From: Desulfobacteraceae bacterium
GTDB lineage: Bacteria > Desulfobacterota > Desulfobacteria > Desulfobacterales > Desulfobacteraceae
Assembly: GCA_016744295.1 (NCBI GenBank)
Contig: JADGEQ010000024.1
Coordinates: 38,270-102,269 of the forward strand
Reading direction: 5' to 3'
DNA length: 64,000 nucleotides
Part shown: positions 19,326 to 28,363 of the stretch, piece after piece
How the letters are laid out: every line of letters starts with the position of its first letter
How positions within the stretch are numbered: the first letter of the stretch is position 1
Made by a program: the position numbers and the translations under genes
Notes under the pieces: model-generated
Database searches by the model: none
Told to the model about the DNA's origin: nothing
Seen by the model: the letters and a program-made list of their open reading frames with translations, nothing else

Positions 19326-19343
19326 TTGAGATATTAATCTCAA
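19326..19343. promoter_or_regulatory. Palindrome TTGAGAT-ATTA-ATCTCAA
   Basis: Perfect 7-base arms around a 4-base centre, in the 400-base divergent gap upstream of the first GHKL gene. TTGAGAT and ATTAATCT recur upstream of the AAA+ operon at 6963-6991, so both rightward blocks may share a regulator. A TATAAT further on (near 19403) may be the -10 of the rightward promoter, without a good -35. The rest of the gap shows nothing else that I recognise. Confidence 0.35.
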
Positions 19344-19555
19344 TCACATGCCAACAAGTCGATTGACTGTAAAAATTCAAAAAACAAGCTAAAGATATTT
19401 CTTATATAATTTCAATTGGTTAATTTGATAGTTACAGATCTTTTATTCGTAAAATTCCAAATTTTCAATCATTGGTATTTAAGTTGCTCCATAAGATGTC
19501 AGATTAATTAAAAGCCGGAGAAATTTAAATCGGAGAAATCTAAAAAGGAGGACAA

Positions 19556-21457
19556 ATGGGAGATCCAAACACATCTGTCGAAGAAATTCAAAAACATATC
19601 AACATCATTCAGAAAAATGGAATTGGTCTGGATCGAAAACAAGTGTTAAAAGACATGTGCTCTCAATTCGTCAATTACTGGGAATGGTTAAGAGAGTATA
19701 GTGTCAACGCTTCTGATGCTTTGGCCAATAAATGCATCGTAACAATTGAGGATCTGGAAGATAAAATTCTTATCAGCTTTGAAGATGATGGCCATGGCAT
19801 GCCCAAGAAGATGGTTCTTATTTTCATGACCCTGTTCAGATCGGTTAAATTTGGTGCGCATGATAAAACAGTGGGTTGTCATGGCCTAGGGAAACTCAGC
19901 GTTTTTGCAAATAAAAACCTTACCGGTTTTGCCATGAGCACATCAACCGGCAAAGAGTGCTGGCAGATGAAATGCGGATCACTTTTGGATAATATCCCAG
20001 TAACAATCAACCGGATTAAACCCGTACCGCCACAAGGGACACGATTTGAAATTGAATATAACAAGGAGCTTTCCTTTAATACGATTTCTTCCAAGGCGAA
20101 ACAAGTTTTTGAACGGTATTGTCAGTATTTGCCAATGAATATTGTGCTGAAAAGGAAAAGCCTTGATTTGGGGGACAACATTGAAGAATCCATCAAGGGG
20201 GTCTGGTATTCTGGACCGGAACACCAGCCACGGATATTTCAAGCAGATGATGGCATGGGGTGCTATGAGGTAATCATCGGGATGAACAATGGAAGGCACA
20301 GTGTTTATCAAAACAAGGTTTTAATTTCAGACAGGTATAATCTGCTGACCATCGACGGTTTAGATCAACTATCTCTTCCTGGACTGGATATACGCGTGGA
20401 CAGCCCTGATTTTAAACCGAATTTCGGACGCAATAAATTGATTAATGAATCCCTTTTAAGTCACATTTCGTCAAAAATAAAAAATGACTTTTTCCCAAAA
20501 TATTTTAACCGGCTGGCAGAACTATACAAAACCGGAGAAGGAGCCCAAACTGGTATTGGATATTCTCAAATCGAATCACTGACCTGCTCGATACTTAAAT
20601 ATAGCACCCGATGGATCAGATCGGCAAACGGCCTGCCTGTTTTCAGGCTGAAGAACAGAACAAATCTCTCCTTTTCAGAACTTATATCTGAAGTTGATCG
20701 TACCGGCAAATTATATCTGGAGAATTCGGATTCCACTGGGGTCGATTTTTCAATATATGACGCACCAGTGCTGTCCCTAAACCAGCCTTCAGGAGGGCTT
20801 GAACTTTTGAAAAAATATTTTGCCTCTTCTTTGATTAATCTAGGATTAAATGATGTTGTTCTTGAAGTCCCGGCAGGCAGTAAACAAAAATTGGGGCCTA
20901 AAGAGTTGGCTTTTGAAAAAATGCTCGGATTTAATCCCGGGAATTTTAACCATGGATTATCGTTACCCCCAAGAAGTACCGGAAGGAAAAAAAACGGTTC
21001 AAAAACGATACCGTTATCGTTAGAGCTGATGGAACAGGGATTTATGGACAAGGTTTGTGAAGAATCAAAGGATGCGCAGATAGATCTTGAGAATTTCAAA
21101 TGGAAAATTAACTATCTGGTGGATCGGGATGGAAAAACACCAAATACAACCCATATGTTTTTGCTTAAAAAGAATTTTATTATACTTAACCTGAATCATC
21201 CTGAGATTGAATCTCTTTTGGAATTGTCTCAGAAATCAGGCAATATAGCGGGACACTGGGCCATGGGAATATGCCTGTGTGAAGGCAACTCTATCCTCAA
21301 ACATCTGACACCGGAAGCCCGTGAAGATCTTTTGATTATAGATGCCATGTCAAGGTGCGGTAATAAAGAAAAACCAACAAAGGATGATGATCACGAGCCC
21401 TATGAGACCAATATCAATTTTGATTTTGAACGAAATCATATTGATCTCTGGTTTTAG
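19556..21457 (+). CDS. HSP90-like GHKL ATPase 1, 633 aa
   Basis: The N-terminal ~190 residues form a Bergerat-fold ATPase: E47-x3-N51 (EYSVN), DDGHG at 77-81 and GCHGLGK at 107-113, which correspond to the ExxxN, DxGxG and lid motifs of HSP90/MutL/MORC proteins. Beyond that I recognise no histidine-kinase or gyrase domain, so it is not a sensor kinase. AGGAGG lies 8 bases before the ATG. It is followed by a second GHKL ATPase of almost equal length, suggesting a heteromeric pair. HSP90- or MORC-type ATPases occur in prokaryotic conflict systems as conformational switches, so a similar role here is an inference. Confidence 0.8.
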   Translation: MGDPNTSVEEIQKHINIIQKNGIGLDRKQVLKDMCSQFVNYWEWLREYSVNASDALANKCIVTIEDLEDKILISFEDDGHGMPKKMVLIFMTLFRSVKFGAHDKTVGCHGLGKLSVFANKNLTGFAMSTSTGKECWQMKCGSLLDNIPVTINRIKPVPPQGTRFEIEYNKELSFNTISSKAKQVFERYCQYLPMNIVLKRKSLDLGDNIEESIKGVWYSGPEHQPRIFQADDGMGCYEVIIGMNNGRHSVYQNKVLISDRYNLLTIDGLDQLSLPGLDIRVDSPDFKPNFGRNKLINESLLSHISSKIKNDFFPKYFNRLAELYKTGEGAQTGIGYSQIESLTCSILKYSTRWIRSANGLPVFRLKNRTNLSFSELISEVDRTGKLYLENSDSTGVDFSIYDAPVLSLNQPSGGLELLKKYFASSLINLGLNDVVLEVPAGSKQKLGPKELAFEKMLGFNPGNFNHGLSLPPRSTGRKKNGSKTIPLSLELMEQGFMDKVCEESKDAQIDLENFKWKINYLVDRDGKTPNTTHMFLLKKNFIILNLNHPEIESLLELSQKSGNIAGHWAMGICLCEGNSILKHLTPEAREDLLIIDAMSRCGNKEKPTKDDDHEPYETNINFDFERNHIDLWF

Positions 21458-21558
21458 CTCGACTATTTCATAAAATTTTAAATTATTTGAGAATAAAATA
21501 TGTGTTTACAGGCGAATGGAATGTTTTCTAAGAACCATCAGATAAAAAGGAGAATAGT

Positions 21559-23505
21559 ATGAACAAAAACACAGAGATAATCGATACCATTACCCTAAAA
21601 AATGGTATGGAAATTGATCTTGATGAGGCATGGAGAAAGCTGACTCAACGTCAGTTCGGAGGCAGCCCGGGCAGAGGATTCGGAGAACTGGTTCAAAATG
21701 GATATGACGGATACGATGCTGAAGTAGCCTGGTCGGATCGGAAACTGGATATTAAAACCACACCAAATTCCATCAGTATTACCGATTATGGTGTGGGCAT
21801 GAGCCGTGAAAAATTAAAACTTTTGGTTACATTAGGCGGAACAGACAAAGCCAATGATAAAACCAAAATTGGACAGTTTGGTATCGGGTTTTGCTCCATG
21901 TTTAACCCGGATCTGGTTACAGAACGCATCTGGGTTCATACAATTTGTGAAGGGCATGCGGTTGAACTTGTCTTTAATGTGATCGAGCAGAGCAAAATTC
22001 CCAAGATCACAACCGGGCTTATGACAGAGAGTCTGCCATTTTCAACCAGGATAACAGCTGAATTCGACAACTCATACTCATCTGAAACCTGCCTGGAATA
22101 TGCCAGGGAATGTTTAAAAACCTTTCCCTGCAAAGTAAAAATTAACGGCTGTTCATTTAAATCCATATGGGAAAAAGCCCGGCAGGCCGGACACAAAATT
22201 TTTACATCCGGACAATGTATGGGATTTGTGGAAACCAGTGGCTGGTATGGCAGCCATATTTCACTTCTTAGACGGTATGAAAAGATCACAGATCTATCCA
22301 TGGAATCTTTGATCACTGGTGGGCACAGTATGAAATTTGATCTGCGTGACTGGGCAAGGAAAGAAACGCCCTATGTCAATGATATCGATATAACCATCAA
22401 TTGCAACGATCTGAATGTCCCCATCAGCAGGGACGGTTTTTACATGGATAGTGCTTATTCGCGCATGGTTCGGGTGATTAATGAACAAATGATGCATCAA
22501 CTTGAAAAAAATCTGGAATATCATTTGGACCACCGACTGATTTTGACCAATCATTATGTACTGAGAAACAAAATAGCAAACTATTTGGACAGGAAGATCA
22601 AGCAAGAAGATACCAGTAAGGTTGAAGTGGCCGTAAAATTGTTAGCTAAAGCCCCAATATACCCGGTCAATGGAAAATCTGAATCGTTTTCTCTGCTCGA
22701 TATCGCTGAAAAGCGGTCAAAAGATCTGCCCGTATTTTTTTCTCCTGAGCGAACCAATTTAAGATGGTTAGGCGGTGCATTCAAGCATGACTTTATTGTG
22801 TTACCGTCCAGATTGAGCAATGAAAATTTGCAAAGAAAAGCCCCAGAGTTTTATCAAACCATTTTTACCCGGATTTTTTCCGATGTTGTGAATCTCGATG
22901 AAGTTGAGTACGATCATAGCAAAATGGCGGATCTGGTAAAACGTAATATTATTGATAAAGGCTTATTGTCACCTCATATTCAACTGACCAAGATCAGGGA
23001 ACTGAATAAAAAAGAAAAAACGTGTGTTCAAAAAATTGATCAGGTACTCTCTCATGGGGCTGTTAAAAAGGCCATAGCTCGAAATCTCAATCTCCAGATA
23101 TCAAACGTTACCGCGGCATTTTTTCAACTCGAAACTTCAGGTGGAACCATTGCCACAGGGTTTTTAGATGAAAATGGTTGTCCCCTTGAACCGGAGTATT
23201 ATACCAACCTGGGAAAAATCGAAGATGAATCATGGCAGAGCGACCACGCCAAACCCATTCTTTTGGGGCTCCAAAAAGATAATCCGTATATCGAGTCTCT
23301 TATCAATACTGAAGATGATCATATGCCCTATTATATGCTAATGTTTCTGGTCCATGAACTGGCCATGTGCCAGAAATTGCTGGTACCGTACTCTCCCTAT
23401 TTTCATGTTGTCAAAGCCCGTCTGGCCAAAGATATGAGAAAAGCATTAATCGAACAGCTTTTGTCAGCACAGGATCGAGACAAAAAGATGAAAACACCTC
23501 AATAG
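21559..23505 (+). CDS. HSP90-like GHKL ATPase 2, 648 aa
   Basis: Closer to true HSP90 in its motifs than the preceding gene: E43-L-V-Q-N47, DYGVG at 76-80 and GQFGIGF at 105-111, the last almost identical to the HSP90 lid sequence. The usual HtpG middle and C-terminal domains are not evident, and the protein does not end in a typical dimerisation segment that I can identify. It has a strong GGAG site before ATG 21559 and sits 100 bases after GHKL 1. Together the two probably form an ATP-driven clamp or switch. Alternatives are a chaperone for the STAND protein or a DNA-binding MORC-like clamp. Confidence 0.8.
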   Translation: MNKNTEIIDTITLKNGMEIDLDEAWRKLTQRQFGGSPGRGFGELVQNGYDGYDAEVAWSDRKLDIKTTPNSISITDYGVGMSREKLKLLVTLGGTDKANDKTKIGQFGIGFCSMFNPDLVTERIWVHTICEGHAVELVFNVIEQSKIPKITTGLMTESLPFSTRITAEFDNSYSSETCLEYARECLKTFPCKVKINGCSFKSIWEKARQAGHKIFTSGQCMGFVETSGWYGSHISLLRRYEKITDLSMESLITGGHSMKFDLRDWARKETPYVNDIDITINCNDLNVPISRDGFYMDSAYSRMVRVINEQMMHQLEKNLEYHLDHRLILTNHYVLRNKIANYLDRKIKQEDTSKVEVAVKLLAKAPIYPVNGKSESFSLLDIAEKRSKDLPVFFSPERTNLRWLGGAFKHDFIVLPSRLSNENLQRKAPEFYQTIFTRIFSDVVNLDEVEYDHSKMADLVKRNIIDKGLLSPHIQLTKIRELNKKEKTCVQKIDQVLSHGAVKKAIARNLNLQISNVTAAFFQLETSGGTIATGFLDENGCPLEPEYYTNLGKIEDESWQSDHAKPILLGLQKDNPYIESLINTEDDHMPYYMLMFLVHELAMCQKLLVPYSPYFHVVKARLAKDMRKALIEQLLSAQDRDKKMKTPQ

Positions 23506-23520
23506 CAAAGGGGGGGCAAT

Positions 23521-23733
23521 ATGTGGAAATCATATATGATATACCGATGCAAACAATGCGGATTCGAGCGAAAAACAAATCGCAGGATTTATCGATTTGA
23601 CGACGATCATTATCACATGGAGGCGTATATTAATGATCCGGATATGAGAAGACCCCAAGCAGCAGCACAGTCCGAACCCTGTCCCGCCTGTGGTGATAAA
23701 TTTTTAACCTTTGACCGGTGGTCGCAGTGGTAA
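23521..23733 (+). CDS. Small zinc-ribbon protein, 70 aa
   Basis: Two cysteine knuckles, CKQCG (residues ~10-14) and CPACG (~54-58), spaced as in a zinc ribbon, with an aromatic and histidine-rich loop between. AAAGGGGG precedes the ATG 15 bases after GHKL 2. It overlaps the start of the next membrane-protein gene by 16 bases. The architecture repeats the theme of the rightward AAA+ operon, with small zinc-ribbon subunits next to large ATPases. Family not recognised. Confidence 0.65.
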   Translation: MWKSYMIYRCKQCGFERKTNRRIYRFDDDHYHMEAYINDPDMRRPQAAAQSEPCPACGDKFLTFDRWSQW

Positions 23734-24338
23734 AGTATTTGCCGCCATATAAACCCTGGGTGGTTCCGGCAGTCTGCAGTATTTCATATGTCCATGGTAT
23801 GATTTTGCTGAGCAGCCATATCAGAGTAAAAGGTCTCATTAAATATTTTGAGACGGATTATATGACCCATTGGGTCATTACCAATCCTCTTGATTCCCTT
23901 GACAATCTGGATTCCCTTGTCTTCTGGGGAGTCCATGTTCTCTACTGGGCAATGGAAATGATCCTGTTTGTTGCATTTTACCATTCTACAGGCAAAATAA
24001 CAGGCCTGCGTGAATCTTCATCAAAAGCCTGTGTTTTCATCTCAACAGGGTTGATGGTATTTTATATCGTCATGGTATGGTGTACTTTCGCCCTTGCCGG
24101 GCATGAAGGATATCACCCCATGGTGGAAACAATTTACAGGCAAAACCACGGACCATGGCATTCCATCTCCCATTTGGGATTAATGGTATTCTACGAACTC
24201 ATCATTATAATGGCGGCGATAATAATGGCATTTTGTGGTTTTTTGATCCATTTCAGCAGACAATCTTTTGTTACCATTGTTTTGAGCGTCATCTTATTTA
24301 AATTTCATGTACATTACCTGTTGTGGCTGATCGATTAA
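23718..24338 (+). CDS. Integral membrane protein, 206 aa
   Basis: GTG start at 23718, overlapping the zinc-ribbon gene (a second GTG at 23727 is also possible). About four hydrophobic segments are visible: the N-terminal 'PWVVPAVCSISYVHGMILL', 'LVFWGVHVLYWAMEMILFVAFY', 'VFISTGLMVFYIVMVWCTFAL', and a C-terminal pair from 'LGLMVFYELIIIMAAIIMAFCGFLI' to the end. Several histidines lie near membrane borders. No family is recognised. In an operon of ATPases ending with a second membrane protein it could be an effector (pore) or a membrane anchor. Neither is proven. Confidence 0.6.
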   Translation: MVAVVKYLPPYKPWVVPAVCSISYVHGMILLSSHIRVKGLIKYFETDYMTHWVITNPLDSLDNLDSLVFWGVHVLYWAMEMILFVAFYHSTGKITGLRESSSKACVFISTGLMVFYIVMVWCTFALAGHEGYHPMVETIYRQNHGPWHSISHLGLMVFYELIIIMAAIIMAFCGFLIHFSRQSFVTIVLSVILFKFHVHYLLWLID

Positions 24339-24473
24339 AAATCAGGGTTGGATTTAGTAATTTATTTTCTGTAGTATCTAATTTCAATTGCACAATTGAG
24401 TAGGTTTTGCTTGACTCAAGGAAATGTTATTAATAAAAATCACAACCTAATAATTTTTTAAAATGAGAATTCA

Positions 24474-26060
24474 ATGATGAACTCAGAAGATACAAAAAGA
24501 ATACCCTTTTTAATTTCAATAACCGGACACAGAGATATTTTACCAGATCATGAGAATCGGTTGATCCAGGAAATTCAACAGATTATCAGAGAAATAAAGC
24601 AACGGGTACCAGATACACCACTTGTAATTCTTTCTGCATTGGCTGAGGGTGCCGATATGCTTGCTGCAAAAGCGGCAATTGAGGAAAAAATTCAATTGCA
24701 TGTAATCCTTCCCTACGACCAGAATACTTATATGGATTCATTTGATGATAAATCCAACATCGAGGTTTTCAACGATCTTATTGAAAGGTCATCCAGGAAA
24801 GATACGCTGGCATGTGCCTCTTCTGACAAAAAAAACTGCTATAAGAATCTCGGGCAACATCTCGCTGACCATTGTAATATCCTCATCGCACTGTGGGATG
24901 GAAACTCATCCTCAAAAGAAGGGGGAACTTCATGGGTGGTAACATATAAAAAGGAAGGGAAAAAAGGAAATCAGTTTGCTCATTGTGATGGAAATGCAGT
25001 CTACCATATACACACACCAAGAAGGTCGAATCCTGTAATTGACGATCCATTTGCCGTGGAAAAGAATTTTCTTGGGACAATGGATGAAAAAGAATTTTTT
25101 GATTCTTTCAGTAATATTAATCAAATTAATTGTGAAATGGCATCCAAAATTACTTTTGAAGCAACATTATCTGAATACATTAATTATTTTGATCGGGTGG
25201 CAGTAAAAAATCAAAAAGCACATGATATAGTGCTGGTAACTATTGTTGTTCTGGTTTGGTGCGGTATAGTATCTCTTGAAATACTACACAATTTTCAAGC
25301 TGAAAAATTTTTATGGGGTTACGGTAGTGCAATTTTACTCGCATATGGCATTCATCATTTCTGGGCTAAGAGAAGCGCGGTCCAAAATCGCTTTATTTAT
25401 TCCAGAGGTATTGCTGAGGCATTGAGGATTCAGGATCAATGGAAAAAAAATGCCATCCTTGAAACTGCGGTGGCCGATCATTATCTGGAGAATCACGGTA
25501 ATGCATTTGTTTGGATAAGAAATTTATTGAAAAATATAGAATACCAGGTGACAGGTCAACCAAGCGGTAACGATATAAATAGATTAAAAACAGATTGGTT
25601 TGATGAGCAAATACGCTATTTTGACCATGCTATTGAGAGTAGAACCAGAAAATTGCATCGACTTGAAATTGTAGAACGCCTTTTTTATACAATTGGGTTG
25701 GTTGCCACAGCAATTATGTTTGCATGCTTTTTTGTTGAAGAACTCCATTTGAATATTGGCCTGAATCATCAATTTGTGTCCATGATCCTTCATAAATCCA
25801 TCTTTGTCTCGGGAGTATTTCTTTTAACAGCCGCTTTTATTGATGAAAAATATATAAAGATGAAAGGGTATAAAGAAGAAATCGTCAATTTTAGAATCAT
25901 GAGACCCATTTTTATCAATGCAAAAAAATTATTAGAAGCCGCTTCAACCGAAGGTGAAAAAAAGAGCGTTATTTTTGATCTGGGAATAAAAGCACTGGAA
26001 GAGAACAGCAAATGGCTGGTTTCCCATGATAAAAGAAGGTTGAAACCTGGTTTTGAATAA
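24474..26060 (+). CDS. SLOG nucleotide-sensor with four-helix membrane module, 528 aa
   Basis: Residues ~10-190 are a SLOG-superfamily Rossmann domain: ISITGHRDI, LSALAEGADMLAA, VILPYDQNTY and 'LIALWDGNSSSKEGGTSWVV'. Related SLOG domains are thought to bind nucleotide-derived ligands. The rest carries four membrane helices in two pairs (about 253-272, 288-305, 400-420 and 437-456), separated by charged helices, recalling SLATT-type pore effectors. By family analogy it would sense a nucleotide signal and permeabilise the membrane. It is the last gene of the island, so the other genes may be its signal source. The gap before it (135 bases) leaves open an own promoter. Confidence 0.75.
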   Translation: MMNSEDTKRIPFLISITGHRDILPDHENRLIQEIQQIIREIKQRVPDTPLVILSALAEGADMLAAKAAIEEKIQLHVILPYDQNTYMDSFDDKSNIEVFNDLIERSSRKDTLACASSDKKNCYKNLGQHLADHCNILIALWDGNSSSKEGGTSWVVTYKKEGKKGNQFAHCDGNAVYHIHTPRRSNPVIDDPFAVEKNFLGTMDEKEFFDSFSNINQINCEMASKITFEATLSEYINYFDRVAVKNQKAHDIVLVTIVVLVWCGIVSLEILHNFQAEKFLWGYGSAILLAYGIHHFWAKRSAVQNRFIYSRGIAEALRIQDQWKKNAILETAVADHYLENHGNAFVWIRNLLKNIEYQVTGQPSGNDINRLKTDWFDEQIRYFDHAIESRTRKLHRLEIVERLFYTIGLVATAIMFACFFVEELHLNIGLNHQFVSMILHKSIFVSGVFLLTAAFIDEKYIKMKGYKEEIVNFRIMRPIFINAKKLLEAASTEGEKKSVIFDLGIKALEENSKWLVSHDKRRLKPGFE

Positions 26061-26526
26061 TTCCCATATTACCACTACTGTCCAAAATAAATTCATATTT
26101 TGATTTTCAGGAAACGAGCACAGTATAAAATTATTTCCAACGCTCTATTTTAAAACCAGGTTGTCGAAGGGTATTCCCATGCCTTCACACCCCTTTTAAC
26201 ATTTTTTTAAAAATCAGGGTTTTACCGATTGACATTCTTTTCCCCGGCCGATATGAAATTGGCATAATCATCCTTTGCATCCGGCGATTTTCGTGTATCC
26301 AGACTGACTAAAATCCTTTTTTGACGAACCGGACAAAACAATTCCCCGCTGCTTTAACAACAACTTGTTTCCTTTCCCGTCGTCCCCTCGCTGCATACCT
26401 TGAATTTAACAGACAAGATGGTCAAAGGGTTTGCTTTTCATAAATACTGACAAAGGGAACGATTACAATGGGTATTCCGAAAATAAAATATTTTTTATTG
26501 GTTTTTATAATAAAAGGGAGAAGACC
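26061..26526. other. Island right-edge intergenic region
   Basis: There is no convincing gene in this 466-base stretch. It includes one copy of an imperfect 32-base direct repeat (26411-26442) and then the start region of the truncated acyl-CoA synthetase. No terminator with a clear hairpin and T-run is visible after the SLOG gene. Confidence 0.4.
26411..26442 (+). repeat. Imperfect 32-bp direct repeat, copy 1
   Basis: Matches 28977-29008 in the same orientation at 27 of 32 positions by eye, including an identical 13-base core TCAAAGGGTTTGC. The pair brackets the fragments, the CRP/FNR gene and the HD gene. It may be a remnant of a duplicated or recombined sequence. It is not a clean target-site duplication. 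Confidence 0.4.
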
Positions 26527-27009
26527 ATGAAAAAAAGAACCGTAATGGAAGTGATGAAGCGCACTGTGGGTAAATTCAGCAGCCAGATTGCACTAAAAAG
26601 CAAAATAGATGGAAATTGGAAAGAAATCACCTGGCTGGATTACTACAACCAGATACGAACAACGGCCCGGGGATTTATGGCCCTTGGTTTGGAAAAGGGC
26701 GATGCCATCAGTATCCTGGGAGATAATTGTCCCCAGTGGTTTATCAGTGATATGGCCGCAATTTTTGCCGGGGGGATTCCAGGCGGCATCTATGCCACCA
26801 ACAGCCCGGAACAATGCCAATATATTACAGGGCACAGCCAGGCAACAATTGTGGTGGTGGAGAATACCGAACAATTACTGAAATTCAAGCAGATACGCCA
26901 GAACCTGCCAGGACAAATGAAAATGATGTGGACATGGTGGAACTCTATCTCAGGTTACAGGACAATGATGCCTACAACCGGGGATATAAAACAAGTTATC
27001 TGCAGATGA
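26527..27009 (+). pseudogene. Truncated long-chain acyl-CoA synthetase (N-terminal fragment)
   Basis: From ATG 26527 about 128 codons read as the start of an AMP-forming long-chain fatty acyl-CoA synthetase (FadD15 type): 'GNWKEITWLDYYNQIRTTARGFMALGLEKGDAISILGDNCPQWFISDMAA' is split here by family-typical blocks such as FMALGLEKGD and YATNSPEQC. A full enzyme has about 600 residues. Near 26905 the resemblance ends and the frame runs out through unrelated sequence (MKMMWTWWNS) to 27009, because another gene's fragment follows in a different frame. The P-loop and adenylation motifs are missing, so it cannot be functional. Confidence 0.75.
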
Positions 27010-27227
27010 AGCCCATCCTTATGAAAACCAAGGTATTAACCATGGATGATTCATCGGCCCAGATTCAGATTGATACCATTAATATTCGAAGTATCAATCC
27101 GCTGTTTAGGATTGTGGGGTATATTTTTTGTTTACTTGAAGAGCATGAGGTCCAGGACACCATTTCCCTTGTCAAAGAAGAGGGTATCTGGAAAATTGGT
27201 CCCGGGGCCTTTGACCTGCCCATCTAA
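26934..27227 (+). pseudogene. C-terminal fragment of an unrecognised protein
   Basis: In the +1 frame relative to the acyl-CoA synthetase remnant, sequence from about 26905 to 27227 reads as a protein end: MVELYLRLQDNDAYNRGYK... and finishing 'KEEGIWKIGPGAFDLPI'. The ending resembles the C-terminus of small NTF2-like or lipoprotein-type proteins ('W-I-...'), but I cannot name the family. No ribosome site is seen before ATG 26934. A rho-independent terminator follows. Most likely a deletion fused two unrelated genes here. Confidence 0.45.
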
Positions 27228-27254
27228 TGCCCAACTGATCTTTTTTAAACAAAA

Positions 27255-27297
27255 CCCTGCCTGTCCGGTATGATCCGGGCCTGGCAGGGCTTTTATT
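27255..27297. terminator. Bidirectional rho-independent terminator
   Basis: CCCTGCC (27255-27261) pairs with GGCAGGG (27283-27289), with AAAA before and TTTTATTTT after, ending the rightward fragment. The upstream A-run would also allow termination of leftward transcripts. Confidence 0.7.
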
Positions 27298-27428
27298 TTC
27301 AGATCGGAAGTAATGCGGCAAATAATCTCAGAAATCATGGCAGGTAATATCAGAAAATTATTACAAACATTGATTTTAAACCCAGTAAACAGAAAAACAA
27401 AATTAAAATCATGAACAATTTTTCTTTA

Positions 27429-28097
27429 TTAATTTTCATGAATCGATAGAAATTTATCTACAAAATCCATAGAAAGAATTTTAATCTCCTTTGTTGAAAC
27501 TAAAAGCAACCTTTGTTTGTGCAAATTTTTTAAAATACGATTAATACTCCTAATGCTTGTACCCAAGTAGTTTGCGATTTCATTTTTCGAAAATTTTATA
27601 GTCTGAGATGACTTTTTTAAAGCAGATTCTTTAATAAGTTTCAAAACAGAATATTCTAACGGATAGGTCAGGTGAACCGCAGCCCTTGCACTAATTTTTT
27701 GCAAACGATAACAGAGGATTTGATTAATCAGTAGTGCAAAATCAGGCTCCTCTTGTAACCATCTTTTGTATGTATTTTTTCCAAATACAACAATTCGACT
27801 ATCCATCAAGACTTCTACTGAACAAACACTTTTTTCTCCGGTTAAAATTTCCACTTCCCCAACGAGCTCTCCCGGGCCAGCAATAGCCAATAGGTATTCA
27901 TCGCCTTTTAATGTACTATAGTAAATTTTGATTTTCCCTTTTAGAATCACAAAAATTTTTTGGGAATCATCACCTTGTTTGATTAAAAGCTCTCCAGCAG
28001 AAAAGGGTTTTTCTTGAATCTGATTCGGATTATTCCGAATTCTTCGCTCAACCACACTTAAAAATTCCTGTGTCAGTTTTGGTTTAATAGTTTCCAT
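27429..28097 (-). CDS. CRP/FNR-family transcription regulator, 222 aa
   Basis: Residues ~25-130 are a cyclic-nucleotide-binding beta-barrel (FSAGELLIKQGDDSQKIFVI; GELVGEVEILTGE). Residues ~165-215 form a winged HTH of the Crp type (FSKNEIANYLGTSIRSINRIL). The four N-terminal cysteines of FNR are absent, so it is not an iron-sulfur oxygen sensor. The phosphate-cassette arginine of true CRP is not obvious either, so the ligand may be something other than cAMP. The gene stands alone with a GGACA..TGTCC element just upstream, possibly for autoregulation. The targets are unknown. Confidence 0.85.
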   Translation of the reverse strand: METIKPKLTQEFLSVVERRIRNNPNQIQEKPFSAGELLIKQGDDSQKIFVILKGKIKIYYSTLKGDEYLLAIAGPGELVGEVEILTGEKSVCSVEVLMDSRIVVFGKNTYKRWLQEEPDFALLINQILCYRLQKISARAAVHLTYPLEYSVLKLIKESALKKSSQTIKFSKNEIANYLGTSIRSINRILKNLHKQRLLLVSTKEIKILSMDFVDKFLSIHEN

Positions 28098-28110
28098 TTT
28101 TATCTTTCTG

Positions 28111-28122
28111 GGACAAATGTCC
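28111..28122. promoter_or_regulatory. GGACA-N2-TGTCC operator-like palindrome
   Basis: GGACAAATGTCC lies 14-25 bases upstream of the CRP/FNR start codon on the minus strand, with complementary 5-base arms. Its position between promoter and start fits autorepression. It is short, so this is tentative. Confidence 0.3.
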
Positions 28123-28363
28123 TTTTTTTAAAATCTTTCTTTGGGTATTTATGTCGAAAATTATAATATCACATAAAATGATTACTGGAATAAAAAAAGG
28201 GATGTGATTTTGGGAACAGACCGAGAAAAAGAATTAAGCGTAAGCGGTTATTAAATTTTTGCCAATAAACGAAAAAAAACGATGGGATAAAGATCTGCAC
28301 AAAAATAACCATCAATTATAAATATTATAAGAAAACAGGTGATTAACAAAATATGGAGATATA

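Noticed and set aside
26245..26275. Sigma-54-like GG...GC sequence at the island edge
   Set aside because: The spacing between GG and GC is not 10 bases and no activator or gene start fits.
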